Positions 15,300-24,637 are shown, counted from the stretch's first letter. The stretch is 64,000 nucleotides of DNA from JBCCXL01 sp039191605 (GCA_039191605.1 JBCCXL010000003.1:1-64000); one strand, 5' to 3'. Numbers and translations are program-made. Notes: generated from the sequence alone by a model not told the origin.

Positions 15300-17909
15300 A
15301 TGGAATACCAAGGCAACCCCAGCCTGTCCCAAGACGTTCATCAGCGAATTCAGGGAACCTTCCAACAATCATTGGAATCGGCCCGAAAAGGCGATTTCCA
15401 GGAGGCCCTGCTCGGCTGCGACTTCATTCTGCGCCTGGATCCCGAGTACGCACCGGCAAAGCGGCTCGCGGCCAAGGTGCGAGAGGTGATGGCGCAGCGC
15501 GCCGGGGCAGGCCAGGCGCCGGCGGCGCCCGCTCCAGCTCAGCCGAATCTGTTGCCGACGCTGAACAATCTGCTGGAGCGGCGCAACTATCAACAGATTC
15601 TAGAGATCGCTCAGCAACACCGAGACCTAGTGGCCGCCGACCCGAAATTGGCTCAGCTGGTGGAGACGGCGACAGAGCGGCTTCAGGCCCAGAGCTACGT
15701 CCAAGGTTTCCTGCAGGCGGCTCTGCAGTCGCTGGAATCCGGCGACCTCTCCTCGGCCTCGGATCATGCGGAGAAGGCTCGCTCCCTCGATCCGCAGCAT
15801 CCTGGAGTGATCGAGCTGCAGCAGCGGATCGAGGCTCAGCGGGCGCAGACTCCCGCGAGTTTCGGCGATGAAACCATCGCTGCGTCTTCCGCGGGCCTCG
15901 CCGCGGGTCAGAGCCCTCCGGGGCTGGAAACGGTGCACTTCGACGATGCCCTGCTGAGCGACGCGGCTTTGGAGGCCAGCCCTGTACCGCCCGGCGGTCC
16001 GGAATCGGGCCAACCTGGCGCTAGCGATCCCGAGCCCCTGGCCGCCGCGTCGGCTGCGTCTTCGGACGACGAGCTGGGTGATTGGGAGCTTCCGGAGGCC
16101 ACGGGGGACGATCCGCTGGCAGCGATCGACGATCCCCTGCCGGCAGACCCGCTGGCGTCCCCCGATTTGGCGTCCCCCGATTTGGCGTCCCCCGATTTGG
16201 CGTCCCCCGATTTGGCGTCCCCCGATTTGGCAGCCGCAGACTCGGTGGCCACGGACCTTGGTTTCAGCGACGCGGCACTGGAAGACGATCCCCTCGGGGC
16301 AGCTCTGGACGATCCCTTGGGTAGCGATTTATCCGCTCCAGCGGCGCAGCCCCAAGAGTCGGACTTCTCCGCGCCGGCAGCGTCGCCGGCCTTCGATCCC
16401 CTCGCCGCGGCCGATACCGGGGGTCTGGAAGCCGAAGTGAGCGCTGCGCCAGCGGCGGATGCCGACGATGAGCTCGACTTTTCGGAGTTCGAGAGCGAGC
16501 CGGCGCCGCCACCGATTCCGGAGGCTTCCGCCTTGGGGCTCGAGGCCGACGACGAGCTGAGCCTCGACGACGAGGATCCCTTTGCTGCGGGAAGCTCCGA
16601 TAGCCGGGTGCAAGAGCTGCTCAATGATGGCCAGGGTGCCTTCGATCGCGGCGACTACCAAGGAGCCATCGACGCCTGGTCTCGTATCTTCCTGATCGAT
16701 GTCGATCACCCTGAGGCCTCCAACCTCATCGAGCAGGCACGCAAGCTCAAGGACGAAGGAGAGCGAGAGGTAGAAGAAGTCTTCCACGAGGCCGTCGCCG
16801 CGATGGATGCCGGGCAGCACGCGGCGGCCAAAGAGGGCTTCGAGAAGATCTTGAGCCTCCAGCCGGAGCACGCCGGAGCGCAGGAATACCTAGCCCAGCT
16901 GGAGAGCGGTACCCCGCCTCCCATTCCGGGGGCGGAAGCCCCCGCCGCTGCCCTTTCCCTGGACGAGAGCCTGGAGAGCAGCGTCGATGCCCTCGAGGAT
17001 GGCGGCGGTCTCGGCGGCGTGCCGGCGGATCTCGCCGACGAGATCATGATGCCCCCGGAGCCCGGCGGAGCCGGGCTGAGCTCGGATTCCGCTCCCCCAC
17101 CGCCTCCGGCGGCGAAGGGCAAGGCGCGCCGCAACTTCATGTTGATCGGCGGCTTGGTGCTGCTGTTGGTGGTCGCCGCGGGAGCCTATGTCTTCCTGAA
17201 TTTCGACGATCTCTTCCGCAATGCCGACACGCCGGTAAACGAGCAGCCAAGGCAGCGCACCAACCCCATCGAAGAGGCTCAAAAGCTCTATGAGCGCGGT
17301 CGTCAGGATGTCGCCGTCGGGCGTCTAGAGCGCATTCCTGAAAATAGCCGGTACTACGAGGATGCGCAGAAGCTGCTGGCGGAATGGAGTGGAGCAGACG
17401 CAGAACCGGAAGACAGCGGAGAGCTGGATCCGGAGCAGCAGCGCCGTTTCGAAGAGTTGCTGGCCACCGCCGATGTTTGGGTTCAGCAGGGGCAATATCT
17501 GCGGGTCCGGGAGCCTCTGCTGGAGGCGTCTCAGATCGCTCCGCTGCCGTCGAGTTACGACGAGACCTTGGAGATCGGTCGCGAGCGCGCCAACGAGCTG
17601 AACGAGGAGCTGTTGCTCTTCCAAGACGGAGACTGGGAAGCGGTGCTGCCGGATCTCTGGCGGGTGTACGTCGCCGACGAAAGCAATGGCGACGTCAAGC
17701 GCTTGATCGTCGATTCCTACTACAACATCGGCGTGCGGAGCCTGCAGCGGGGCGACCTGCTGGCGGCGAAGGAAAGCTTCGAGGAGGTTCTAGACCTGCA
17801 AGAAGACGACGTCGAAGCGCAGCGCCACTACCTCTTCGCTGATACCTACGAGCGGCGAGACCGGGATCTGCTCTTCCGCATCTATGTCAAATACCTCCCG
17901 TTCCGTTAG
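15300..17909 (+). CDS. Large TPR-repeat membrane protein with low-complexity linker
   Basis: An 869-residue protein with one internal membrane segment (about 613-635, FMLIGGLVLLLVVAAGAYVFL). The N-terminal part (about 1-185) holds TPR-like helices (ARKGDFQEALLGCDFILRLDPEYAPA, LESGDLSSASDHAEKARSLDPQHPG). A long acidic Ala/Asp/Pro linker (190-430) contains five perfect ASPDL repeats. A second TPR group follows (about 437-540: FDRGDYQGAIDAWSRIFLIDVDHPEA, FEKILSLQPEHAGAQEYL). After the membrane segment a third TPR-like region runs to the end. No signal peptide is seen, so the N-terminal 610 residues are predicted cytoplasmic and the tail periplasmic. It is probably a scaffold protein; partners are unknown. 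Confidence 0.82.
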   Translation: MEYQGNPSLSQDVHQRIQGTFQQSLESARKGDFQEALLGCDFILRLDPEYAPAKRLAAKVREVMAQRAGAGQAPAAPAPAQPNLLPTLNNLLERRNYQQILEIAQQHRDLVAADPKLAQLVETATERLQAQSYVQGFLQAALQSLESGDLSSASDHAEKARSLDPQHPGVIELQQRIEAQRAQTPASFGDETIAASSAGLAAGQSPPGLETVHFDDALLSDAALEASPVPPGGPESGQPGASDPEPLAAASAASSDDELGDWELPEATGDDPLAAIDDPLPADPLASPDLASPDLASPDLASPDLASPDLAAADSVATDLGFSDAALEDDPLGAALDDPLGSDLSAPAAQPQESDFSAPAASPAFDPLAAADTGGLEAEVSAAPAADADDELDFSEFESEPAPPPIPEASALGLEADDELSLDDEDPFAAGSSDSRVQELLNDGQGAFDRGDYQGAIDAWSRIFLIDVDHPEASNLIEQARKLKDEGEREVEEVFHEAVAAMDAGQHAAAKEGFEKILSLQPEHAGAQEYLAQLESGTPPPIPGAEAPAAALSLDESLESSVDALEDGGGLGGVPADLADEIMMPPEPGGAGLSSDSAPPPPPAAKGKARRNFMLIGGLVLLLVVAAGAYVFLNFDDLFRNADTPVNEQPRQRTNPIEEAQKLYERGRQDVAVGRLERIPENSRYYEDAQKLLAEWSGADAEPEDSGELDPEQQRRFEELLATADVWVQQGQYLRVREPLLEASQIAPLPSSYDETLEIGRERANELNEELLLFQDGDWEAVLPDLWRVYVADESNGDVKRLIVDSYYNIGVRSLQRGDLLAAKESFEEVLDLQEDDVEAQRHYLFADTYERRDRDLLFRIYVKYLPFR
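16155..16229 (+). repeat. Five perfect 15-bp tandem repeats inside the TPR gene
   Basis: The unit GCGTCCCCCGATTTG is repeated five times without a mismatch (16155, 16170, 16185, 16200, 16215). A diverged sixth copy follows. In frame it encodes ASPDL five times in a disordered linker, so copy-number change would alter linker length without shifting the frame. Confidence 0.97.
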
Positions 17910-18044
17910 CCCCCGGGTGCGCTGGATGGCGAGGTCTCACGGCATTGGAGAGAGCGGGGGCGCGGTGCGCCAGCTGCTCGCCGTTCGGCCGGGTCGGGGC
18001 CGGTGTAGCGTGAGTCAGGGCTCCTCGCGTCAGGATTGGCGCCG

Positions 18045-18929
18045 ATGAGCCGCCGGTCCAGAAGGCGAGGGGGGAAGCGGGAGGACGAAGAGCACCCTTC
18101 CGATTGGGGAGAAGAAGACCCGCTGGAGTCTCTTCCTCTCTTCCCTGATTTCCAGGAGGAGCCGCACGGGGGGCTGGAACGCGGGCCGGAGGACGAGCTC
18201 GCATTGCAGAAAGAAGAGGGGGCCCACAGGCCCGATCCTCCCGCCCGTGGTGGGGTTTCCGCTGAAGCGGGGGCTGGGAGGTATGAAGCCGCTGGATATA
18301 CCTCGAGGGAGGCCTCGGACGGGGGCGCCTCACAGGATTTCCCGCTAAGTTCTGCAGCGGGCTCTGCCTCGGGTTCTTCCGCGGAGGCTGCATGGGACGG
18401 CAGCGCCGAGTCTTCCTATGGCTCCCCCGCGATCGGGGCGATGGCTTCCGGGCTCCTCTACCCTTGGGCGTCGGCTCCCCTATCCCGCCGCCTGGCGGCG
18501 GGTTTGGCAGATCTGGTGATCCAGGGGGGAGTGGCGATTCTGGTTCTCCTGGGGCAATCTTCCCTCGGCGTTTTGCCGCGGGCGGAGCATGCGCCGGCGC
18601 TGCTGCTCTTCATGGTCGCTTTTTCCTTTCTCTACACCGTCGTCCCAATGGCCTTTTGGGGGCAGACTCCTGGAATGTCGGCGGCGGCGATCGCCGCGAT
18701 GGCGGCGGATGGGGAAAACCCCAGCTTTCCTCAATGCGCTCTGCGTTGGCTGGGTTCGGTGGCCACCACGGCTCTCCTCGGTCTGCCCCTTTTGCTCTGT
18801 CTCGGCACCGGCGGTTCGCTGGGAGATCGGCTGAGTCACACCGCCACGGTGGCTACCGAGACCTCCGATGGAGGCGTCGATCGGGAGCCTGAGGAGTGGG
18901 GCGAGGGAGGCGACTCAGGGGTGATATGA
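18045..18929 (+). CDS. RDD-family membrane protein with long disordered N-terminus
   Basis: A protein of about 294 residues. The first ~135 residues are charged and low in complexity (many Glu, Gly, Ser). The RDD domain follows: APLSRRLAAGLADLVIQGGVAILVLL (the Arg and Asp of the family name), a second membrane segment (LLLFMVAFSFLYTVVPMAFWGQTPGM), then CALRWLGSVATTALLGLPLLLC and a tail. The function of RDD proteins is mostly unknown; some are linked to ion exchange or membrane stress. I use ATG 18045, preceded by AGGA at good distance; a TTG three codons upstream is also possible. It follows the TPR gene by about 135 bases and may be co-transcribed. Confidence 0.75.
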   Translation: MSRRSRRRGGKREDEEHPSDWGEEDPLESLPLFPDFQEEPHGGLERGPEDELALQKEEGAHRPDPPARGGVSAEAGAGRYEAAGYTSREASDGGASQDFPLSSAAGSASGSSAEAAWDGSAESSYGSPAIGAMASGLLYPWASAPLSRRLAAGLADLVIQGGVAILVLLGQSSLGVLPRAEHAPALLLFMVAFSFLYTVVPMAFWGQTPGMSAAAIAAMAADGENPSFPQCALRWLGSVATTALLGLPLLLCLGTGGSLGDRLSHTATVATETSDGGVDREPEEWGEGGDSGVI

Positions 18930-19122
18930 TCCACGCGGTTTCGACCTTGTAGCAAATGTTTGACCGTTCGGTGGCGCTCGGCGTTCTGTCGCCTCAGTGT
19001 CTCGGCATGGTGGTGCGCCACGGTGTCATGACGCTGAATCGCTAGCCTGCAGCAGCACCGGATGGAGCAAGGCGTGTCGGGCTCCTTTTGACCGCACTGC
19101 CGATTTTTCGGGAGAAGATCCA

Positions 19123-20529
19123 ATGTCTGATTCATCGACCGGAACGCAACGCGGCACGTTTGGGCGCATGGGCTTCGTGCTGGCCGCCGCGGGCTCCGCT
19201 ATCGGTCTGGGCAATATCTGGAAGTTTCCCTACATTGCCTACGCCAACGACGGCGGCTCCTTCGTTCTGGCCTACTTGGCCGCGATTTTGATCATCGGCT
19301 CTCCCATCATGCTGGCGGAGGTCCTGATTGGTCGCCGCACCCAGCAGAGCCCCGTGGGAGCCTTCAGCGAGCTGGTTCGTTCCAGCGGCAAGTCCAAGGC
19401 CTGGAAGGGTTTGGGCTGGGTGAGCATCCTCGGCGGTTTCACCATCCTCTCCTACTACTCGGTGGTGGCCGGCTGGACCGTCTACTACTTCGGCCGCTGT
19501 ATCGGATGGTCCCTGAACGGATTTACCGAAGAGGCCGCGGCGACCCTGGGATCAGATTTTGGCGCCTTCCTCGGCAATGCGCCGATGCAGCTGACCTTCC
19601 ACGCCCTCTTCATGGTGATCACCGTGGGCGTGGTGGTGCTCGGCGTCAAGGGAGGGATCGAGCGCACCACCAAGGCGTTGATGCCGGTGCTCTTCGCGAT
19701 TCTTGTCTTGTTGGTGCTGAACTCCACCCGAACCCCTGGCTTCGGTGAAGCGATTCGCTTTCTTTTCCACGTCGGTCCCCTGAGCACCGACGGGCTGCTG
19801 GAAGCGGTCGGTCATGCCTTCTTCACCCTCTCGCTGGGAATGGGGGCAATGATCACCTACGGGTCCTATGTCTCGCGCAAGGATTCGATTCCTCGAGCGG
19901 GCCTCACCATCTGCCTGCTGGATACGGTGATCGCTCTGATGGCGTCGACCATCATGTTCTCGATCATCTTCAGCATCGACGCGGCGGAGCGGGCGGAGAC
20001 CTTCGGTCGCAGCGCGACGATCCTCTTCACCACCTTGCCGCGGATGTTCTACGAGCTGCCGGGTGGGTCGATCATCGCCCCGGTCTTCTTCATCCTGGTG
20101 GCGATGGCGGCGCTGACCTCGACCATCTCTCTGCTCGAGGTGGTGGTTTCCTACTTCATCGACGTCCGCAAGTGGAGCCGCCGCAAGTCGGCCCTCGTGG
20201 TGGGCGGTCTGATCTTCGCCTTCGGTCTGCCCTCGGCTCTCTCCCTCGGCGCGGTACCGGCGCTGGGGGCGCTCCAGCTCGGCCCTCATCAGGGCTTCTT
20301 CACCATCGCTGACTACCTCGCGTCCAACTGGATTTTGCCCTTGGGCGGTCTGGGAATCGCGATCTTCACCGGCTGGGTGTTGCTGCCGTCGGTGACCCGC
20401 GAGGAGCTGAACCAGGGGCATGGAGCCTTCAAGCTCTATGGTCTCTGGCTCTTCCTGCTGCGGGTCGTTTGCCCGCTGGCGATTCTGTGGATCGTTTGGG
20501 AGGTCATCAACGGCCGAAACTTCGCTTGA
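19123..20529 (+). CDS. Sodium-dependent transporter of the neurotransmitter:sodium symporter (SNF/NSS) family
   Basis: A sodium-coupled symporter in the inner membrane, usually for amino acids or related amines. The 468-residue protein has about 11-12 membrane helices. The first helix carries the NSS hallmark (RMGFVLAAAGSAIGLGNIWKFPYIAYANDGGSFVLAYL), which holds the unwound Na+/substrate site. SLGMGAMITYGSYVSRKDSI is the conserved helix-6 region. ATG 19123 is chosen because GGGAGAAG lies just upstream and the N-terminus then matches the family; an upstream extension to 18997 is not expected to be translated. The substrate cannot be read from the sequence. The gene stands alone between an RDD gene and the ATP synthase locus. 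Confidence 0.92.
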   Translation: MSDSSTGTQRGTFGRMGFVLAAAGSAIGLGNIWKFPYIAYANDGGSFVLAYLAAILIIGSPIMLAEVLIGRRTQQSPVGAFSELVRSSGKSKAWKGLGWVSILGGFTILSYYSVVAGWTVYYFGRCIGWSLNGFTEEAAATLGSDFGAFLGNAPMQLTFHALFMVITVGVVVLGVKGGIERTTKALMPVLFAILVLLVLNSTRTPGFGEAIRFLFHVGPLSTDGLLEAVGHAFFTLSLGMGAMITYGSYVSRKDSIPRAGLTICLLDTVIALMASTIMFSIIFSIDAAERAETFGRSATILFTTLPRMFYELPGGSIIAPVFFILVAMAALTSTISLLEVVVSYFIDVRKWSRRKSALVVGGLIFAFGLPSALSLGAVPALGALQLGPHQGFFTIADYLASNWILPLGGLGIAIFTGWVLLPSVTREELNQGHGAFKLYGLWLFLLRVVCPLAILWIVWEVINGRNFA

Positions 20530-20583
20530 TCGCGAGGTTCATCTCAACAACGGCAGGACCTTGAAGCTCTATCGCGGCAAGGG

Positions 20584-20612
20584 TTGAATGCCGCCAGGGA
20601 GGTTGCTATGCT
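20584..20612 (+). promoter_or_regulatory. Sigma-70-like promoter of the ATP synthase locus
   Basis: TTGAAT (20584-20589) and TATGCT (20607-20612) are separated by 17 bases, an optimal spacing. They lie about 120 bases before the first gene of the locus, in a gap between two rightward genes. Confidence 0.5.
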
Positions 20613-20731
20613 CCGCCCGCCTCGATGGCGGTTCTTCGCGCTCGTCGTGATTCCGCCCCCGCGAAGCGCTCCGGCGCCCCACCTACCGACATTCAGAGCG
20701 AGAATTCCTCTAGCCGCTGGCAGTTTTTCCG

Positions 20732-20998
20732 GTGAGTTCTAGAAAGACCTTTCGCGGTTCACCTGCGATCAGCTCCGGCCTAGAATTCGCCTTCGGAGTT
20801 CTCGGCCTTACGCTGGGCGGCTACTGGCTCGACGGTTTTTTCGACTCCAGCCCCTGGGGAGTGTTAGTGGGAGCCGCCCTCGGAATCATCGGCGGGACCT
20901 ACAACCTCATTCGCTCAGCCTACGTTCACTCCGGCGCGATCTCGACTCAGTCTCCAGAAGAGACTGCCGAAAGCTCGCAGGAGCCAACGAACAGCTGA
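20732..20998 (+). CDS. AtpZ/AtpI-type F1Fo ATP synthase accessory protein
   Basis: An 88-residue protein with two membrane segments (LEFAFGVLGLTLGGYWLDGFF and WGVLVGAALGIIGGTYNLI) and short polar ends, the typical layout of the small ATPase_gene1 (AtpZ) family that precedes atp operons. The family has been linked to assembly of the ATP synthase or to Mg2+/Ca2+ movement. The GTG at 20732 is the only start consistent with this length. It is the first gene of the locus, 23 bases before the next one. Confidence 0.82.
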   Translation: MSSRKTFRGSPAISSGLEFAFGVLGLTLGGYWLDGFFDSSPWGVLVGAALGIIGGTYNLIRSAYVHSGAISTQSPEETAESSQEPTNS

Positions 20999-21021
20999 GG
21001 AGCCCGAATCGGTCCCGCGCT

Positions 21022-21501
21022 ATGGATGCCTATCGTCGCTTCGCTCTCAAGGTTCTCGCCCTGGCCTTCGTCTTCGCCCTCGTGGTGAGCTGGCCGATGG
21101 CCCGATGGGCAGGAACCGAAGGGATCTTTGCTTTGATCTACGCCACCGCCATCGCCACCTTGGCGAGTCTGCTGGGCGCCGTTCCTCTGGTAAGGTCGGC
21201 TCAGCGGCCGCAGATGGCCACGGTCGCCGCCCTGCAGGCGATGATGCTCCGACTGGCGGTCGTCGTCACCCTAGGAGCGCTGGTCGCCCTTGCCGGGCTC
21301 GCTCCGGCGCTGCCGCTCGTCGTCGCTCTTGCTTTGGCCTACGTCGTGCTGCTGGCTCTCGAAACTCGTTTCGCCCTCGAGATCACCGGCGCCCTGGAAG
21401 CGAGCCGAAGAGCGCTCGCCGCTCAGCCCGGCACCACAGAGGCGACGTCTGGCTCTAAAGGCTCTCAGCCGAACCGGGATCTCCCCCAAGAGGGCGATTG
21501 A
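21022..21501 (+). CDS. ATP synthase subunit I-like membrane protein
   Basis: A 159-residue protein with four predicted membrane helices in two pairs (residues about 7-29, 35-57, 70-92, 95-116), followed by a polar tail. Length, helix layout and position between AtpZ and atpB match the ATP synthase I-chain family (AtpI), which helps assemble the c-ring. Sequence conservation in this family is low, so assignment relies largely on context. The gap of 260 bases to atpB is unusually long for this operon. Confidence 0.7.
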   Translation: MDAYRRFALKVLALAFVFALVVSWPMARWAGTEGIFALIYATAIATLASLLGAVPLVRSAQRPQMATVAALQAMMLRLAVVVTLGALVALAGLAPALPLVVALALAYVVLLALETRFALEITGALEASRRALAAQPGTTEATSGSKGSQPNRDLPQEGD

Positions 21502-21761
21502 ATCGGCTTCCGAGCTGCCAGCGAATCCCTTCATAAAGGCGATAGATCAATAGGGAAGAACAGCGGTAAGAACTAGCTCGAGCTCCACGCTTCCACCGCG
21601 ACGGTTTGAGCTCCAGGGTACGAACAGCCCAGCCGAACTCCCCGCTTCTTCCCTAAGTCTCAGCGCTCCGCTCAACGATTCTCTGCTTTCTCGATCACCT
21701 CACCCGCTCAGCTAACCCGCTCATCCATCCGCGATGAGCTCAGTGAAACAGCGAAATCACC

Positions 21762-22637
21762 ATGAATTGGAACATGACGGGTCTCGCCGGTGGGTCACCT
21801 CTAGACCACGTTCGACAGCATCCGATCACCACGGTTCCGGCGGAAACCACGCCGTTGACTCCGGCCGGGGAGATCACCCTCTTCTCGGATCAGATCGCGA
21901 TGATGATTCTCGCGGGTCTGCTGCTGATCTTCGTGCTTCCCGCTCTGCTGCGCCGTCGTGCCGGCAGCGACGACATCGGGAGCTTGGTCCCCACCGGAGC
22001 GGCGAACGCCCTCGAGGCGATCTGCGACTTCCTGCGTAAGGAAGTTGTGGAGCCGAACCTCCACGGCTACACGGATCGCTTCATCAAGTTCTTCTGGAGC
22101 TTGTTCTTCTTCATCCTGACGATCAACCTGCTGGGTCTGATTCCCTTCCATCCGGTGACCGCCCTCTTCCTGCCCAAGGCCATCGGCGGCACCGCGACGG
22201 CGAATATCTGGGTAACGGCCACTCTGGCGATCCTCTGCCTGCTGATCTGGGTGTACAACGGCGTGACCATCGGCGGGAAGGAGTACTTCGCTCACTTCTG
22301 CCCGGGTCCGATGTGGCTGGCTCCCCTGCTGGTGCCCCTCGAGGTCATCGGCCTGGTCGCCAAGGTGTTCTCGCTGGCGGTTCGTCTCTTCGCCAATATG
22401 ATGGCTGGCCACGTGCTGCTGGCGGTGCTGCTCGGATTCATCCTGTCCGCTGGTCAGGCCAGCGTGGCGGCGGGTCTGGGAATCGCCGTTCCGGTGATCG
22501 CCGGAAGCGTCGCGATCTTCATGCTGGAGATCTTCGTCGCCTGCCTGCAGGCCTTCATCTTCACCTTCCTGGCGGCGCTCTTCCTCGGGCAGTCCATCGT
22601 CTTCCATCACGGAGAGGACCACGCCCACGCTCATTGA
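21762..22637 (+). CDS. atpB: F1Fo ATP synthase subunit a
   Basis: The membrane proton-channel subunit that works against the c-ring. The 291-residue protein has five to six membrane helices. The essential arginine is in LAVRLFANMMAGH, and the family sequence TINLLGLIP is present. The C-terminus reads FTFLAALFLGQSIVFHHGEDHAHAH, ending in a His-rich tail. There is no clear Shine-Dalgarno before ATG 21762, and 260 bases of non-coding sequence lie upstream. It begins the core gene order B-E-F-H-A-G-D-C. Confidence 0.96.
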   Translation: MNWNMTGLAGGSPLDHVRQHPITTVPAETTPLTPAGEITLFSDQIAMMILAGLLLIFVLPALLRRRAGSDDIGSLVPTGAANALEAICDFLRKEVVEPNLHGYTDRFIKFFWSLFFFILTINLLGLIPFHPVTALFLPKAIGGTATANIWVTATLAILCLLIWVYNGVTIGGKEYFAHFCPGPMWLAPLLVPLEVIGLVAKVFSLAVRLFANMMAGHVLLAVLLGFILSAGQASVAAGLGIAVPVIAGSVAIFMLEIFVACLQAFIFTFLAALFLGQSIVFHHGEDHAHAH

Positions 22638-22916
22638 GCCCCGGCGACAAAGGGGGCAGCGCAAGCTCTCCGCTTCGCGTCGCTGTAGAGGCTCTGAAGC
22701 CAACAAGCTTTCCATCACTTCCGCGATGCGGGCCAACTGAGGTTCGAATCGCTTTCTCGACACGAAAACCATCAGAAACAAGAAATCGTCCGGTACCGGG
22801 GCGCGAGCGGGAGCAGCGGGTACTGGAATTCTTCACCTAAGCCAACGACCGAAGACGCGCGGTCATTCAATCGCAACCAACCAAGCGACCGCGCCGACAA
22901 GAAAGGATTTGGGGCA

Positions 22917-23246
22917 ATGAGCAAGAGATCCGCAAAGATCCTGCTGACGATGATCGTGACTGGCGTCGCGCTGGCCTTCATGCCGGCCGCCTGGGCTGCC
23001 GAGGGAGGCTCCCTGCTGAGCGACATCGGTGCCGGCAAGCTGGGCGGCGCCATTGGTGCTGGTCTTGCCGTGATCGGTGGTGGTCTGGGCATCGGCCGCA
23101 TTGGCGCTAGCGCCACTGAGGCTATCGCTCGCCAGCCGGAGGCCGGCGGCGCCGTGCAGACGGCGATGATCATCTCCGCGGCGCTGATCGAGGGTGCGAC
23201 CCTCTTCGCCGTGGTGGTCGGCCTGCTGGGCGTTCTCGGTATCTGA
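22917..23246 (+). CDS. atpE: F1Fo ATP synthase subunit c with N-terminal leader
   Basis: The proteolipid of the rotating ring. At 109 residues it is about 30 longer than usual: residues 1-27 form a signal-peptide-like leader (KRSAKILLTMIVTGVALAFMPAAWA), probably removed. The hairpin follows: helix 1 GAIGAGLAVIGGGLGIG, loop ARQPEA, and helix 2 with the ion-binding E92 in ALIEGATLF. The glutamine of helix 1 and the serine after the carboxylate that bind Na+ in the Ilyobacter tartaricus ring are replaced by Ile and Gly, so coupling to protons is predicted. AAAGGA lies 11 bases before the ATG. About 280 non-coding bases separate it from atpB. Confidence 0.96.
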   Translation: MSKRSAKILLTMIVTGVALAFMPAAWAAEGGSLLSDIGAGKLGGAIGAGLAVIGGGLGIGRIGASATEAIARQPEAGGAVQTAMIISAALIEGATLFAVVVGLLGVLGI

Positions 23247-23339
23247 TTGGCTTCGGCGGCGGAGTGAGCGGCGTCGGCCCTAGCGGCCGGCGTCGTCCTC
23301 TCCTCTGTTCCGAAATTAGCCATCACCGAGGTCACCGCT

Positions 23340-23951
23340 ATGCAAAAGACCCGTATCCACTCCCTGTGCCGAGTTGCCGCCGCGGCGGTCGTCGGCCTCT
23401 TCCTGGTCACCGCGCCGCTCTTTGCTGCCGGTGGAGGGGAAGGAGGCTCCGGCGGTCCCTTCGACGGAGATATCGGAAACGCGCTGTGGACGCTGGTGAT
23501 CTTCCTGCTCGTGCTGTGGGTCCTGAGCAAATATGCCTGGGGTCCGCTGCTAGACGGCCTGAAGTCCCGCGAGACCTTCATCCGCGAGTCCCTCGAACAG
23601 GCGAAGAAAGAGCGCCTGTCGGCGGAGGCTCGGCAGCAGGAATACGCCGACAAGCTGCAGTCCATTCGCAACGAGGCCGAGGCGATTCTCGAAGAGGCTC
23701 GTCGCGATGCTTCGGCGCTTCGCCACCGCGAAGAAGAGGCCGCTAAGGCCGAAGCCGAAAAGACCATCGAGCGCGCCCGTCGCGAGATCGAGATCGCCCG
23801 TGACACGGCGGTCAAGGACCTCTACCAGCGTGCGACCCAGCTCGCTACCACCGGCGCCTCGCAGATCCTTCAGCGAGAGCTGAAGGCAGAGGACCATGAA
23901 CGTCTTATCGCGGACGTCATCGATTCCATCGATCGCGTAGAGGCGAACTGA
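23340..23951 (+). CDS. atpF: F1Fo ATP synthase subunit b with N-terminal leader
   Basis: The peripheral stalk subunit. The 203-residue protein starts with a signal-peptide-like segment (residues about 10-29, ending APLFAA) and a Gly-rich linker, then the membrane helix NALWTLVIFLLVLWVLSKYAW, then a long charged coiled coil (from about 75). The extra leader before the normal anchor parallels the one in subunit c. The family motif around LLDGLKSRETFI is present. It lies between atpE and atpH as usual. Confidence 0.94.
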   Translation: MQKTRIHSLCRVAAAAVVGLFLVTAPLFAAGGGEGGSGGPFDGDIGNALWTLVIFLLVLWVLSKYAWGPLLDGLKSRETFIRESLEQAKKERLSAEARQQEYADKLQSIRNEAEAILEEARRDASALRHREEEAAKAEAEKTIERARREIEIARDTAVKDLYQRATQLATTGASQILQRELKAEDHERLIADVIDSIDRVEAN

Positions 23952-24033
23952 CGCTGAGCGCGTCGTGAGACGCTGAGTTGCCCCTCCGTCACAGCCGCCG
24001 GGCGGTTGTGACGAAGACGGGGAAGGAGCCCGC

Positions 24034-24633
24034 ATGTCGACCTTCGACGACACCACTTTGGCCATCGCCGGCGTGTATGCCGAATCGATGCTCGAGCTGG
24101 CGACCCAGCAGGGTGAAGAAGAGAGCCTGCGCAGCGAGCTGGGGGATCTCTCCTCCTTGATCGCTGCGGACGAGGCCTTGTCCGACTTCTTCGCCTCTCC
24201 TCTCGTGGACACGGAAGACCGCCGAAAGAGTCTCGAGGCGACCTTCCGGGGGCGCGCCAGCGATCTGTTGGTGGATGCCTTACAGGTCCTCAACCGAAAC
24301 GGTCGCGTTCACCTGGCGCCGGCCGTGGCCCAGGTTTACGGAGAGCTGCTCGACGAACGGCAGCAGCGCCTCGAGGTGCACGTCACCACCGCGGTGGACC
24401 TCTCCGATGCCCTGCGTCAGCGGGTCGAGGATCAGGTTCGCAAGGTGACCGGCCGAGAGCCGCGCTTGACCACCGCGGTCGAACCCGATTTGCTCGGTGG
24501 CATGGTCCTCCGAATTGGCGATCGCAAGGTTGATGGAAGTCTCGCGACCCAGCTGAAGAGCTTCGGAGGTGCGCTGCTGCAGCGGGCCGAAGCAGAGATC
24601 TTCAGCGGCGCTTATATAGAAAACGAAGGATGA
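24034..24633 (+). CDS. atpH: F1Fo ATP synthase subunit delta
   Basis: It connects the peripheral stalk to the top of F1. The 199-residue sequence has the helical N-terminal domain (IAGVYAESMLELATQQGEEESLRSELGDLSSLI) and the C-terminal half with VDLSDALRQRVEDQVRKVTGREPRLTTAVEPDLLGGMVLRIGDRKVDGSLATQLKSF, which is the conserved OSCP/delta signature. It is slightly longer than the usual ~180 residues. GGAAGGAG precedes the ATG. It ends four bases before atpA, so the two are likely co-translated. Confidence 0.95.
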   Translation: MSTFDDTTLAIAGVYAESMLELATQQGEEESLRSELGDLSSLIAADEALSDFFASPLVDTEDRRKSLEATFRGRASDLLVDALQVLNRNGRVHLAPAVAQVYGELLDERQQRLEVHVTTAVDLSDALRQRVEDQVRKVTGREPRLTTAVEPDLLGGMVLRIGDRKVDGSLATQLKSFGGALLQRAEAEIFSGAYIENEG

Positions 24634-24637
24634 AGCA

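Noticed and set aside
22917..23246. A sodium-coupled ATP synthase
   Set aside because: The helix-1 glutamine and the residue after the helix-2 glutamate needed for Na+ binding are Ile and Gly, so proton coupling is more likely.
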